Assembly: GCA_027943245.1 (NCBI GenBank)
Contig: JANDJZ010001118.1
Span: 1-13,739 of the forward strand
DNA: 13,739 nucleotides
DNA from: Acanthamoeba sp. SK_2022b
Lineage: Eukaryota > Discosea > Longamoebia > Acanthamoebidae
Reading direction: 5' to 3'
Both the position numbers and the translations under genes were made by a program. Positions 1 through 9,279 of this stretch are shown in pieces. Below the pieces are notes generated by a model that worked only from the letters and a program-made list of their open reading frames with translations, had not been told where the DNA came from and searched no databases. Each line of letters starts with the position of its first letter. The first letter of the stretch is position 1.

Positions 1-238
1 CCCCTCTTCATCATTTGCTTCTGTAATAAACTTGTGCAAGCCGCAACACAAAGCCCACTTCTCTCTTCCGGAAGCAGGGTAATTGTGACGAGCGTTCTCC
101 GCTCTTCACGATTCGTGCACGACTATTTTCCTGATTGACTGTCATTTTCTCTGCATTTCCTGGTCGCCGACACCGCAGCCCAAATCAGCATCTCACTTGG
201 AGGAAGGAGAGAACGTCACTGCAAGGCTTACCACTGCC
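1..238 (+). promoter_or_regulatory. Upstream region and 5' leader of the Rtf1 gene
   Basis: No coding region is supported here. An AATAAA at 25-30 could be the poly(A) signal of a + strand gene lying left of the window. A CCGGAAG element sits at 68-74. The first ATG in the Rtf1 frame is at 239, because the upstream in-frame extension has no ATG. No clear TATA box is visible, so the transcription start cannot be placed. Confidence 0.4.
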
Positions 239-2890
239 ATGCCTAAGCACAGTGACATCAGTGAAGACGAAGAGGAATGGCTCGAAGAAGAGCTCTCGCG
301 CGGCAAGGTACCCCTCCCCCCTTCAAGAGATTTTTCTTCGCTCTCTCTGGCCATTAAATCGCGCCATGCGCTCTGCCGCCCTCCCTCCTCTCATCTCGAT
401 GGCCTTCCATGATGAAGGGCAAGAAGAAGAGCTACGCATCGTCAGAAGACGAGGGTGGTTCGATGGATGACCACGACGACTTCTCGAGCAGTGGCTCAGA
501 CTCTGACGGAGGGCGACGCGGCGGCGGGCGCACAAACGCGGGCCGAGGGGCCAAAGCCGCGCCGCCTCCGCTCAAGAAGCGCAAGAGCGGGGGCGGTCGC
601 CGTGGGTCGTCGCCCTCCGACTCGTCCAACGACGACCTCGACGCCGACTCGGGCGACGGCTTTGGCGACGACCTCATGGGCGACGACGACGACCGCGCCT
701 AGTACGTAGTGTCCCGCGTAGTTGTAGTAGTTGTAGTAGTTGGTAGTGGTGGTGGAGTGTAGTGCGTGGGCGTGGTGGCTTCTGACGAGTGGATGCACCG
801 GCCCCCGCGCAGCCTGTCGTCGCTGACGGAGATGGAGAGGGAGAACATATTGAACGAGCGCTACGAGGCCCGCAAGAAGCGCACGGAGCGCATGGAGCTC
901 AGGCGCAAGCTCCAGCAGAGCAAGGGCACGCGTACGCCTGCCTGTCCCCCCCCCCTCCGACGCTCTCCTCGGTCGACTTAGCGTTGCCTGCTCTTCTCTC
1001 TCTCTCACTCTCCCTCTCCCTCTTGCGCGTGCGCAGGGGCGAGCGCGCGGGCGAGCACGGCCAAGGCGGCGGGCGCCAAGACGGGCGTGAAGGCGTCGGC
1101 GCTGTCCAACCTGAAGGCCAAGCGGGAGGAGAAGGCCACGCGGGCCAAGCGGCGCGCCAAGGAGATCGAGGACCGCGTCGACGTGGAGGGCAGCTCCGAC
1201 GACGACAGCGACCAGTGGGACCGGTCCAGCGCCAAGAAGCGCGCCAAGCACGAGCCCCGCCCCTCCGCCGGCGTAGCTGTCGACAAGAACCGAGACGACG
1301 TGCGCGCCCCTCGCACAGCACTCGCCCCCCCCCAACCCGCCAATCAAACCTCAACGCGCTGACACGTGTACGCACGTCATTGGGTGGATGGGGGGGGGGG
1401 CAGGAGAGGGAGGAGCGGGAGCGCAAGGAGCGGGAGCGGAGGGAGAGGGTGGAGGTGCGACAGTACCCGACGCTGGACGAGATCAACTCGATCCGGGTCA
1501 GCCGGACGGTGCTGGAGAAGTGGATCGACCAGCCCTACTTTGAGAAGACGGTGCCCGACTTCTTCGTGCGCGTGGGCATCGGCATGAACCGCGAGCAGCA
1601 GAACGCCTACCGCATGGCCCAAATCGTCGGTAAGGCTCTCTCTCTCTCTCTCTCTTCATGTGGCGTGGGCTCGTGTTGATTGGTTGGTTGGTTTGGGGGG
1701 GGGGGCAGCGGCGGAGAAGGGCCCGAGGACGTACGCGGTGGGCAAGAAGAAGACGCAGTACATGCTCAAGCTCTCGCACGGCAGCAACTGCAAGAACTTC
1801 AGCATCGAGTACATCTCCAACTCGCCCATCACCATGCCCGAGTACGAGCGGTGGCTGCGCGAGGTGGACAAGGCCAACATGGACCTCCCCTCCCCGGCCG
1901 ACATCGAGGCCAAGCGCAAGGACTTTGAGAGCACCCGCCACTACATCTACACCCACGTACATCTACACCCCCCTCCCGCTCTCTACACGTGCTGACGTGG
2001 CATGATGACGTGGCCTGCTGACGTGGCATGCTGACGTGGCCGTGACGTGGGGGGGGCTGTGTAGGAGGACATATCGCGCATGATCGAGGAGAAGAGCCAG
2101 ATGCGTGCGCGTCCGGTGAACCTGGCGGCGACCAAGGTCCATCTCGTGCAGCTGCGGGAGGCGGCCAAGGACAAGGGCACGCCCGAAGAGGTGGCCGCGG
2201 CCGAGGCCGAGCTCAAGCGGTTCGAGGAGCTCGACCAGCGCGAGACCGCGAAGCGACAGAAGAAGCTCAAGGTCGGGGACATCAACAAACGCAACAAGGC
2301 CAAGAACATCGTCGACTCGCACGTGACGGCCGTGATCGAGGCCAAGCTCGAGAGCGACGACCCCTTCTCGCGCCGGCCCACCGCCCCGACCTTCCACATC
2401 TTCGCGAGCAAGCCCGCCGCCCCGCCTGCCTCTTCTTCTTCTTCATCCTCCTCCTCCTCATCGTCATCGTCTTCTTCTACAGAGCCGCCGTCGGCCGCGC
2501 CCGAGGCCAAGACGCCGGTGCCCGCCCAGAAGGCGGCCAAGGGCAAGGAGAAGGAGGCCGACGCCGGCAAGGCCCAGGAGAAGGAGGAGCGCGCGGCCGA
2601 GCCCGCTGCCCTCCTGCAGCTGCACGACACGCTGGACCTCGAGATCGACGTCAACCTCGACGACCTCGCCTCCCCCGCTGGTGGCGCCACCAAGGTGCGC
2701 CGGCAGCGCTGCGCCGCCTCGAGGCTGCCCACAACTGACGTTTCCTTGTCTGCGTTGGCAGCGGCCAGCGGTGCCCTCCCTGGCGCATCGGCGGAGCACG
2801 GGCGGCGGCGGGGGAGGCGCCGAGCAGGCGGCGGCCAAGGCCAAGGCCATCAGCCTCGACGACTACAAGAGGCGGCGCGGCCTCATCTGA
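239..2890 (+). CDS. RTF1: RNA polymerase-associated protein Rtf1 (Paf1 complex, Plus-3 domain)
   Basis: Rtf1 is a nuclear elongation factor that joins the Paf1 complex to Pol II and Spt5 and promotes H2B ubiquitination. My exons are 239-307, 418-701, 813-931, 1037-1299, 1404-1629, 1709-1956, 2065-2694 and 2762-2890. All phases match and give 655 residues, the usual family size. Seen: an acidic Ser/Asp/Lys-rich N-terminus; the conserved stretch DDDDRAYLSSLTEMERE (spliced over exons 2-3), where the histone-modification domain is expected; a charged coiled-coil-like region; the Plus-3 domain at about 266-375 (IRVSR, FFVRVGIG, YISNSPITMPEYERW); a helical region (RMIEEKSQMRARP); a run of about 16 Ser (526-541); and a C-terminus ending ISLDDYKRRRGLI, the Rtf1 family ending. 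It is convergent with the lipase gene. Junctions 2 and 3 are inferred from phase and from the family alignment as I remember it. Confidence 0.93.
994..1021 (+). repeat. CT-rich microsatellite in Rtf1 intron 3
   Basis: This pyrimidine-rich simple repeat (CT with a few interruptions) lies 16 bases before the 3' splice site at 1036. It probably serves as the polypyrimidine tract. A second, shorter CT run at 1636-1652 sits just after the 5' splice site of intron 5, so there it cannot have that role. Confidence 0.8.
1992..2050 (+). repeat. 13-bp-period tandem array of TGACGTGG in Rtf1 intron 6
   Basis: TGACGTGG occurs five times, starting at 1993, 2006, 2019, 2032 and 2043, so the period is 13, 13, 13 and 11 bases. 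Three copies read CTGACGTGGC. The array fills the 3' half of the intron at 1957-2064. The same CTGACGT core is found once in many other introns of this window, which suggests the array is a multiplied branch-point signal. A reading as CRE or G-box-like protein sites is possible but less economical. Confidence 0.8.
2431..2478 (+). repeat. TCN codon run encoding poly-serine in Rtf1
   Basis: About 16 consecutive serine codons (TCT, TCA, TCC and TCG mixed) lie inside exon 7, between the folded Rtf1 core and the C-terminal tail. The codon mixture indicates an old or selected homopolymer rather than a recent slippage event. Confidence 0.85.
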
Positions 2891-3047
2891 TCGCCCCCCC
2901 CCCCGTGTCACCCACCACCGCTACCGAAGAAGACAGCAACGAGAGCCCCTTGTGGGGTTGTCGACAGGGACAATACACGCGTGCTGTACTTGTATCAGCC
3001 CAGTGAAAGGACACACACACACACACACGCAGGCACACAATGGCCGT
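2891..3047. other. Convergent 3' gap between Rtf1 and the lipase gene, with an AC microsatellite
   Basis: Only 157 bases separate the two stop codons. The gap contains a C homopolymer after the Rtf1 stop and an (AC)n run at 3011-3028. No AATAAA is visible on either strand, so poly(A) sites must use variant signals, and the two 3' UTRs probably overlap. Confidence 0.6.
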
Positions 3048-5961
3048 CTAGAGAACGGAGGAGAGGCTGGGGAGACGCGTCAGGCCGCGTAGGAGCTGCT
3101 TGGACCGGTCCACGACGTCCTCGTCGTGGTGGGCCTTGGCGTCCTCCTGGTCCTGGCTGGCGATGCTCTCGTCCTTGCGCTTGAGCCGGTCCACCTCGGC
3201 GCCCTCACCGATGATCTCCAGCTGCAGGTGGAACCACTCCTTGACCTGGCCCAAGAACTTGGCCACCTCCGGGTGGGCCACGATCTCGAAGAAGAACTGG
3301 AAGTCGTGGTTCATCTGCTCACCCACCACCACCTCGACCTCTACACGCCGCGTGCGCAAGGTGGTGTGCCACGTCAGCACCATGGAATGTGGCGCACGCA
3401 ACGAAGAATGCACGCACCCAGACCCTGGTCGGTGCCCTTCTGGATGAGTTTTTGGATGTCTTCCCACAGCGGTTCCTCGTCTCCGCCAGAGACCAGCATG
3501 GGCGGCAGGCCGAGCAGGTCGCCGTAGATGGGCGACACGTAGGGCGAGTAGACCGACCGCCGGTTCACCTCCCAGTCGAGCTCGTCGTTCTCCGCCGCGT
3601 CGCGCCCTGTCTCGCTCTCACGGCCCTTAGAGCTGTCGCTGGCTTCGCCGCTGTTGTTGTTGCGCTGTCGTCGGCCGAAGCGGCGGAGGTGCGTGCGGCC
3701 CTCCTTGACGTTGTGCATGTCGATGCTCTGTCTACGTTGTCGCGCGAGGTACGGCTTGAGGTCCTCGCGTGTCCGGTCGACCTGCCGCACCCGCAGCTCC
3801 TCGTGCATGATCTTGCGCAGGTACTGCGTCTGCGCCTTGATCCGCACGCTGCGCGCGCGGGCCCAGTCCTTCTCGCGCTTGCTCTTGTGCTCCCTCATGT
3901 GCGCCTTGATGCCCCATCGGAAGTTGCACTCGAGCTCCCGGTTCTTGCGAACGGTGAAGGGGTAGTCCGACTGCTGCAGCCCCAGGTACGCGTGCACGAA
4001 CCTCAGCCCTGTAGTTGCACAACACAACGGATCACCACTAAATCTCTAAACTGCCATTGGCTATTGGCTGACCGGAGTTCGGAGTTTGACGGACCAATGT
4101 GATAGGGCCGGAAGGTGACGGGCTTGGGGTAGTTGTTCCAGCGGAAGGCCGAGCTGTGCTCGCTCAGGTCGACCCACGGCGAGAGCAGCATGGCGCACAG
4201 CGGGAACGGCGGGAACAGCTCCCTCTCGTGCTCGTCGAGCTCGAAGGGCATGCGATGTCGACACATGAATTGTTTGTCCGCGATCAGCCTCCGCCGCCAC
4301 TCGTAGCGCACGTCGTCGCTCAGCTTGCGCCGGTACTCGCGCCGTCGCTTGATCTCCTCCGGGTCGAGCGCCTGCCCTCCCGCCGCCGCCGCCTCCCGCG
4401 CCGTGGCCTTGACGCCGGGGTCCCAGTGGGGCAGCTCGTTGCCGAAGCGCTCCTGGATGTCGCGACCGCCGCGCTCCCCCTCGCGGTCCATCCACAGCTC
4501 CATCGTCCCGCGCCGGCCACGGTTGTGCCTCACCGCGTGCGGGTTGCCGTCGCGCAACAGGTCGGGGTCGGCGCGCGCGCCCTCGCGTGCCGCGTCGTCC
4601 GGCCCGTAGTCGCCCTTGCGCAGCATGTCGCGCTTCTGCTTCTCGAGGCGGGCCTGCCTGAGGAGGAAGAGGAGGCCCAGCGCCAGGTTGCCGCCGGCGC
4701 TGTCTCCCGCCACGATCAGCCTTTCCGGTGGAATGTTGCCTCCCTGCAAGATGATGACGTCAGCACATTCCACGCCAACCTGCCAACGCGAGGTGGCCAC
4801 AGGACAGGCGGGCTTGACCTTCTCGTCGATGAGCCAGAGGTAGGTCTTCCAGCACTGGCGCAGGGCGATGGGGAACTCGTGTTCGGGGGAGAGGCCGTAG
4901 TCCATCAAGAAGAACTGGATCCCGCCCAGCAGCTTGCTCATCTTCACGGCCCACCTCCTGTAGGTCATGAGATGTCCTGTTATCCCAAACATGCAAGCAC
5001 GCATCGGATGCAGGTGAGGAGAGACATCGTATCGATACAGCAAGCAACTGAATGGAGGGTTGGTGCACACTCACCCATGCAGAAGCCTCCCCCGTGGATC
5101 ATGAAGATTGTAGTGTTGTTCTCGACCATGTCGCGTTCGTAGTCGCCCGCCACTCGCACGCCCTCGTGTCCGTGCTTCTGTTCGGCCTTGGCGCTGGGCG
5201 AGTAGCTCACGAACTCGCCCTTCACGAACTCGTCCACCTGCACGGGCCGATATATGCCCTCGGATGGCGGCTTCATGGGCGGGTACAGGTTCCTGCCATT
5301 ATGCCAGTTGGCGTTGTTAGTGCGTTTGGCGAAGAGACAGAAGGAGGGAAGTTCTTACCTGAGATTGTCCCAACTGAGGAGGTAGTGATGGTCCACCACT
5401 TTGATGACCGCCCGGTAGCCCAGTTCTGTGGGGCGCCACGAGGGGAGCCAACCAGTGGTCATTAAAACGAAAGCGACGCCCGCAGAATGAGGAGGAAACG
5501 GAGGAGGGGAGGGGGAAGGGGGGCGTGGCGTTACCGGTGACCCAGTTGAAGGAGGGGTAGATGGGTCCTTTCACGGCTCGGCGGGGCATCTCGCCCAATG
5601 CTTTGATGGCAGAGAGAAGAAAGAGAGCGTCTTTTCGAACTTGCAGCCTCCTCCCCTTCCGCCTTTTCTTCTTGTCCCTGTTCCCGGTTGTTTGGTGGTG
5701 TTCCTCGTTGGCCTTTATCACCTCCATCATCTGAGCGCACGTAAGCATTCCCGGGCCACACGCTGGCCCTTTGGCTGGCCCCTCGACATTCGAGGAGCTG
5801 GAGGACGAGGAGAGCTTGTCCATACTGGGCCCCGTCACCTCTATCTGGCGCTCAGGGCTTTTGGCTGGATCCACGCAGTGGGTGTCCCATGCAGTGGCGG
5901 GGAGTCCATACTCCTCGTCTTCCTTCGTGCCGGCCCACAACGGGTCTCTTAACGCGTCCAT
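3048..5961 (-). CDS. Hormone-sensitive-lipase-like alpha/beta hydrolase with large charged insertions
   Basis: This is a predicted serine carboxylesterase or lipase of the alpha/beta hydrolase-3 (HSL) family. Exons (high to low): 5961-5535, 5425-5359, 5292-5075, 4976-4819, 4743-4095, 4008-3418 and 3340-3048, giving 800 residues in continuous phase. Seen: the oxyanion-hole motif HGGGF at about 231-235, DYGLSPEHEFP, the nucleophile motif GDSAGGN (Ser about 305), LLSPWVDLS, the probable acid in GGDEEPLWED (Asp about 683) and the catalytic His in MNHDF (about 715). Beyond the usual core of about 300 residues there is an N-terminal part with a basic KKKRRKGRR (about 97-105) and two charged insertions: one of about 100 residues after GDSAGGN, one of about 130 before SVYSPYVSP. 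The start is uncertain: an in-frame ATG at 6150 would add 63 residues. Mammalian HSL also carries a regulatory insertion in this core. The substrate cannot be told. Confidence 0.85.
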
Positions 5962-6403
5962 TCTGCCAGTGTTGCGCCAATGATGGGGCACGCGGTACAG
6001 AGAGTTAGGTGTAGGCGAAGAGGGATGCGGTTGGCCGTTGGTGGCGTTGGTGTTGGCGTTCCGTCCGATGTGGCCAAAGGCAGGTTTGGCGAAAAGCCAG
6101 AAGAATTCGGGGTGAGGTCGCGGCTGGTTCGTCGGAGCGTTACTGTGCAATCTGACAGAGAACTGGGAATCGCCGATGTGATTCTGGAGTATTAAAATAT
6201 CACCAAGCCGTTCAGAAGAACGGGTGGATCAAGCTCTTCATCTTACATTGGCAACAGGGTGAGGTCTTAACAAACGTTTTCATGTTGCAGGAAAGTGGAA
6301 ACATGTGCTAAGCCGGGCTGTGGAGTGGCTTTTGTTGAATTTAAAAGTACAGAAAAACTTGATTTATTTTGTTATTATTTTACACAGCTGCCCGGTAGTG
6401 ACA
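5962..6403. promoter_or_regulatory. Divergent promoter region between the lipase and the secreted-protein gene
   Basis: This 442-base gap serves two genes facing apart. On the minus strand the lipase frame stays open to an ATG at 6150, so part of it may be N-terminal coding sequence or 5' UTR. AT-rich stretches occur at about 6187-6198 (TATTAAAATA, TATA-like on either strand) and 6338-6388. A pyrimidine-rich 3' splice-like site ending in ACAG at 6382-6387 precedes the + gene's ATG by 17 bases. A 5' UTR intron is therefore possible, though I could not pair it with a clear donor. Confidence 0.4.
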
Positions 6404-7101
6404 ATGCTTCGGCCCGCCCAACTGTTGGTGTTTGTGGTGATAATGGTGCTGCGTGGTGTCAGCGCGGACCTGCCAACGAAGACCGTTTATCCCTTCCTCG
6501 TACGTTTCAATCTTTCCTTCGTCGGGTGCTGATATTCCACTCACGAAACACCAGCTGGGCGAGACAGCGGTGAACATCACCGTGCTGGCGTCACCGCCGC
6601 CAACCACAGCCCCCGCCGCCGTCCTGCCTTTGCACTTCCTGAACGTGCACCAAAACGAGAACACATCGGTCGTCGCTGCGAAGGTCCTCCTCTACTACTA
6701 CGGAGGGTAACACTCCCCCCCCCCTCTCGCTCTTTCTTTCGCTTCGCTTTTTCTTCATTTTAGCTTCCGCCGACTCACGCACATGTCCGCCTCACACACA
6801 CGCACGCACAGGTCGATTACACTGCTCGAGCATGGCGGGGAGCGGCTGGTGTCATTCGCGCTGGACGGTACGGTCTACACGTTCGATCCCAACCGCATGT
6901 TCACCCCAGTCGGCGTCGAAGCCACGCTCAAGCAATACGGCCCCTACTCCTCCCTCGCGGCCAAGCACGTGCTCGCCTTCTCCCAGCGCGTGCTCGACAT
7001 CTACGGCTTTGAACGCCTGCCGGCACGCGCACTCCCCTTCTCTTCCCTGTGTGTTGTGTGTGTGTGTGTGTGTGTGCTGTGTGTGTGTGTGTGTGTGTGT
7101 G

Positions 7102-7144
<43 letters not shown>

Positions 7145-7819
7145 CGTGCGTGTGCGGTGGCGCCATCTGATGGGGCAAAGGGCGGCAGACCGTGGTCACT
7201 CTGCACAACAACGGGCCCAACTACAACGCGTCGCTGTACCTGCCGGGAGGCCCCTTTGCCAACGAAGCCGAGAAGGTAGCCTCCCCCCCCCACAATAATG
7301 ACGGCGGTGTGCGTCGGTACAGCTGGCGCAGCGCTGCTGATCACGACGCGCTGCGTCAGGTGTTCATCGCTCCGGGTGGCTTCGCCCGCGACTTCTTCTT
7401 CGTCACCGAGGACAGCTTCTTCGGGCGACTCAAGGTCAGCCCCCTTCTCCTCCTCTTCGTGTTCTTGACGAATGATCTGAAGGCATCTCAAGAATGCGAC
7501 TACACTGATACACCTGATTGGACGCGTGGGTGATGGTGGTGATGGTGGTGATGGTGAGGTAGGATGAGGGACTGAACGTGGTGCTGCAGCAGAGCAGGCA
7601 CGCCCCGACAGACGACGGCTCGCTGAGCGTCTACGCCTACCTCAAGCACAAGCCCTACCTCAACGTAGAGGCCGCCGCTGCCGACGTACGCCGGCCCGCC
7701 CGATCGCATGCCCTCCCCCTCCTCTCTGCGTGGCAATCGCTAATCGACACTCGCCTCAGGACGCCGATGGCACGCGAGTGCTGGCCCAAGTCGACATGCT
7801 CACCAGAATGCGCAGGTAA
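6404..7819 (+). CDS. Predicted secreted protein of unnamed family (DPNRxFT / LHNN / DDGSLSVY motifs)
   Basis: I do not recognise a named family. Exons: 6404-6499, 6555-6706, 6812-about 7022, 7189-7275, 7360-7434, 7563-7685 and 7760-7819, giving about 267 residues. A signal peptide is clear: MLRPAQ, then a hydrophobic core LLVFVVIMVL, then a likely cut after VSA. Conserved-looking motifs are YTFDPNRMFTPVG (about 105-117), VVTLHNNGPNY (about 155-165), DFFFVTED, GLNVVLQQ, DDGSLSVY (about 224-231), YLNVEA and a final QVDML. From memory, similar motif sets occur in bacterial secreted hypothetical proteins, and the His-Asn-Asn could be catalytic; that is inference only. Possible N-glycosylation sites are NIT (39) and NAS (166). 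The junction after exon 3 is uncertain because the intron is filled by a GT microsatellite. I chose ATG 6404 because it places the signal peptide at the N-terminus; an in-frame ATG at 6305 exists in AT-rich sequence. Confidence 0.72.
7048..7154 (+). repeat. Long (GT)n microsatellite in an intron of the secreted-protein gene
   Basis: About 100 bases of nearly uninterrupted GT repeat, with a few TT, CT and GC breaks, fill the intron between about 7023 and 7188. The repeat makes the 5' splice site hard to define, since GT occurs at every second base. Slippage here could vary intron length between strains. Confidence 0.95.
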
Positions 7820-8097
7820 GACCTCCTAGAGACCTCGTCGATCGTGGTTGGTGTCTTGCGCGACTCTGATGTATGGTATCTCCTGTGTGGAGTGCAGCGT
7901 TCTCGCGAGCTAGCCCCGCTCTGTGGAACACAGGGCCGCCAGCATTTTCTTTTTGTATTTTATCTTGATTATTTTGTGTTTTTTTCTTTTGGAGTAATTT
8001 TCAAGATCAACAAGGCGCTCCGCCCCGACCACCTATTTAAAACAACCACACAACCCTTCCATCAACTTGGTTTCGTACAGCGATATATATAGTTACC
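7820..8097 (+). promoter_or_regulatory. 3' UTR of the secreted-protein gene and promoter of the PH-domain gene
   Basis: This 278-base gap has no supported coding sequence. It holds a T-rich stretch at about 7948-7999 and a TATA-like TATTTAAA at 8034-8041, 57 bases before the PH gene ATG, followed by a CA-rich leader and a short TATATATA (about 8083-8090). No AATAAA is visible for the upstream gene. Confidence 0.5.
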
Positions 8098-9137
8098 ATG
8101 TCTTGCCACAATAGACCATGCCAACCTTCCCCCTGCAGCTACACCACGACCTCATCGTGTGTTTCAGCCCGCCCCGCCTATACCACCACAAGCACCTACC
8201 CGGCCTACGCAGCGGGCCGAGGGCAAAGCACAGTAAGAACCAACGGGCCCGCCTTTCTTCGACAAAATGCGAAGAAGGAGGGCTATTTGGTAAAGCAGGG
8301 CGGCATCATCAAGAACTGGAAACGACGATTCTGGATCCTGAGCGGGATGGCGCTCTACTATTTTGTCAGCCCGGCCGTGCGTCTCATCTCTCTTTCTCCA
8401 TCTCCTATCTTTTCCATCTCATCTCATCTTTCTGCCATGTAGTCGGAGGAGCCGCAGGGCGTGATTCAACTCAAGGGCGCCAGCGTGGCGCTTAACAATG
8501 GGACCTTCCCCAGCAGCACCCAGCCCAAGTACGCGCTACTCCTCTTCCGCTTGCTCTCTGTGCTTCTCACCAGGCGTCTGCGCTACGCGCGCGTGTGCAG
8601 GTACGTGTTCGCCATCGACACGCCATCACGACGCTACTACGTGGAGGCCGACAACCAGCTCGAGTTCGATTCCTGGGTCGACGCCATCCAGAGCGCCATC
8701 CGAGGCAAGGTGCGCTCTCCCTCCCTCCCTCCCTCCCTCCCTTCATTCGCGTTCGCCTCTGCTCCGCTCTCTGACACGTTATCATGATGCGTTGCGTGGC
8801 TCGCCAGGTCACCCAGTTCTACAGCCAGCCGATACCAGAGCAGCAGCAGCAGCAGCAGCACGTACAGGCTGCCTACGCGCCCAGCGCGCCTGCCGCCGCT
8901 GGCGGGTGGCCGCAGCAGACGTGGGGCGCGGCGCAGGCCACGCAGAACGGCTACACGTCCATCTACCCGCCGCTCAGCGGCGCGGCCCAGCCCCAGCAGC
9001 CCCAGCCCCAGCAGTACTGGGCGCAGCCACCACCGCAGAGCGGTTACAACGGCGGCCACGCCCCCTATGGCGGCGTAGTGCAGATGTCCTCTGGCTACTC
9101 CTCCAACGCCTACCCCTACCCCGCGCAGTTCCAGTAG
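8098..9137 (+). CDS. PH-domain protein with a Gln/Pro/Tyr-rich C-terminal tail
   Basis: This is a predicted phosphoinositide- or protein-binding adaptor acting at membranes. Exons: 8098-8376, 8443-8528, 8601-8709 and 8808-9137, giving 267 residues with matched phases. The N-terminal 57 residues are Cys/Ser/Thr/Tyr-rich and look disordered. The PH domain spans about 59-158: it opens with KKEGYLVKQGG and KNWKRRFWILSG (basic residues in the first two strands, as in inositol-phosphate-binding PH domains), continues through YVFAIDTPSRRYYVEAD, and closes with the C-terminal helix carrying the invariant Trp in FDSWVDAIQSAI. The last 110 residues hold a Gln run (CAG repeat at 8841-8858) and repeated QP, GY and YP dipeptides, a low-complexity prion-like composition. 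Nothing suggests an enzyme. The gene is convergent with the RNA ligase gene. Confidence 0.88.
8717..8743 (+). repeat. CCCT microsatellite in PH-gene intron 3
   Basis: A CCCT tetranucleotide repeat of about six copies lies near the 5' end of the intron at 8710-8807, before a CTGAC element at 8771-8775. Confidence 0.85.
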
Positions 9138-9279
9138 TTGTTGGTGTAGTACCAACGATTAATTCATAATAAAATATTTGCCTTTACTTCTACGTTTAAC
9201 TTTGTATTTATTTATTTATTTATTTTTTTTTATATATATATATATTTCTTTTTTAACAAGCGTGTAGCACGTCGTGCCT
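9138..9279. terminator. Convergent AT-rich 3' gap with poly(A) signals on both strands
   Basis: The PH gene (+) ends at 9137 and the RNA ligase (-) at 9280. AATAAA on + is at 9168-9173, 31 bases past the PH stop. On - the TTTATT runs from 9207 onward read as repeated AATAAA about 70 bases past the ligase stop. Low-complexity TTTA and TA repeats fill 9204-9250. The two 3' UTRs probably overlap by a few tens of bases. Confidence 0.7.

Noticed and set aside
763..812. Coding stretch DEWMHRPPRS before SLSSLTEMERE in Rtf1
   Set aside because: Using 813 as exon start restores phase and yields the family-like DRAYLSSLTEMERE, and CTGACG at 782-787 then falls at branch-point distance.
496..1347. Long minus-strand open frame opposite Rtf1
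   Set aside because: Composition is Arg/Gly/Leu-rich with GT-run artefacts; the plus strand carries recognisable Rtf1 exons, so this is a high-GC shadow.
4099..5142. Plus-strand open frame of 347 codons opposite the lipase
   Set aside because: It mirrors the lipase exons and crosses three of its introns; no motif is recognisable, while the minus strand shows HGGGF and GDSAGG.
8098..8376. Possible extra intron in the PH gene N-terminus
   Set aside because: The exon reads open and in phase from ATG to the PH domain; internal GT/AG pairs are too close together to form a normal intron.
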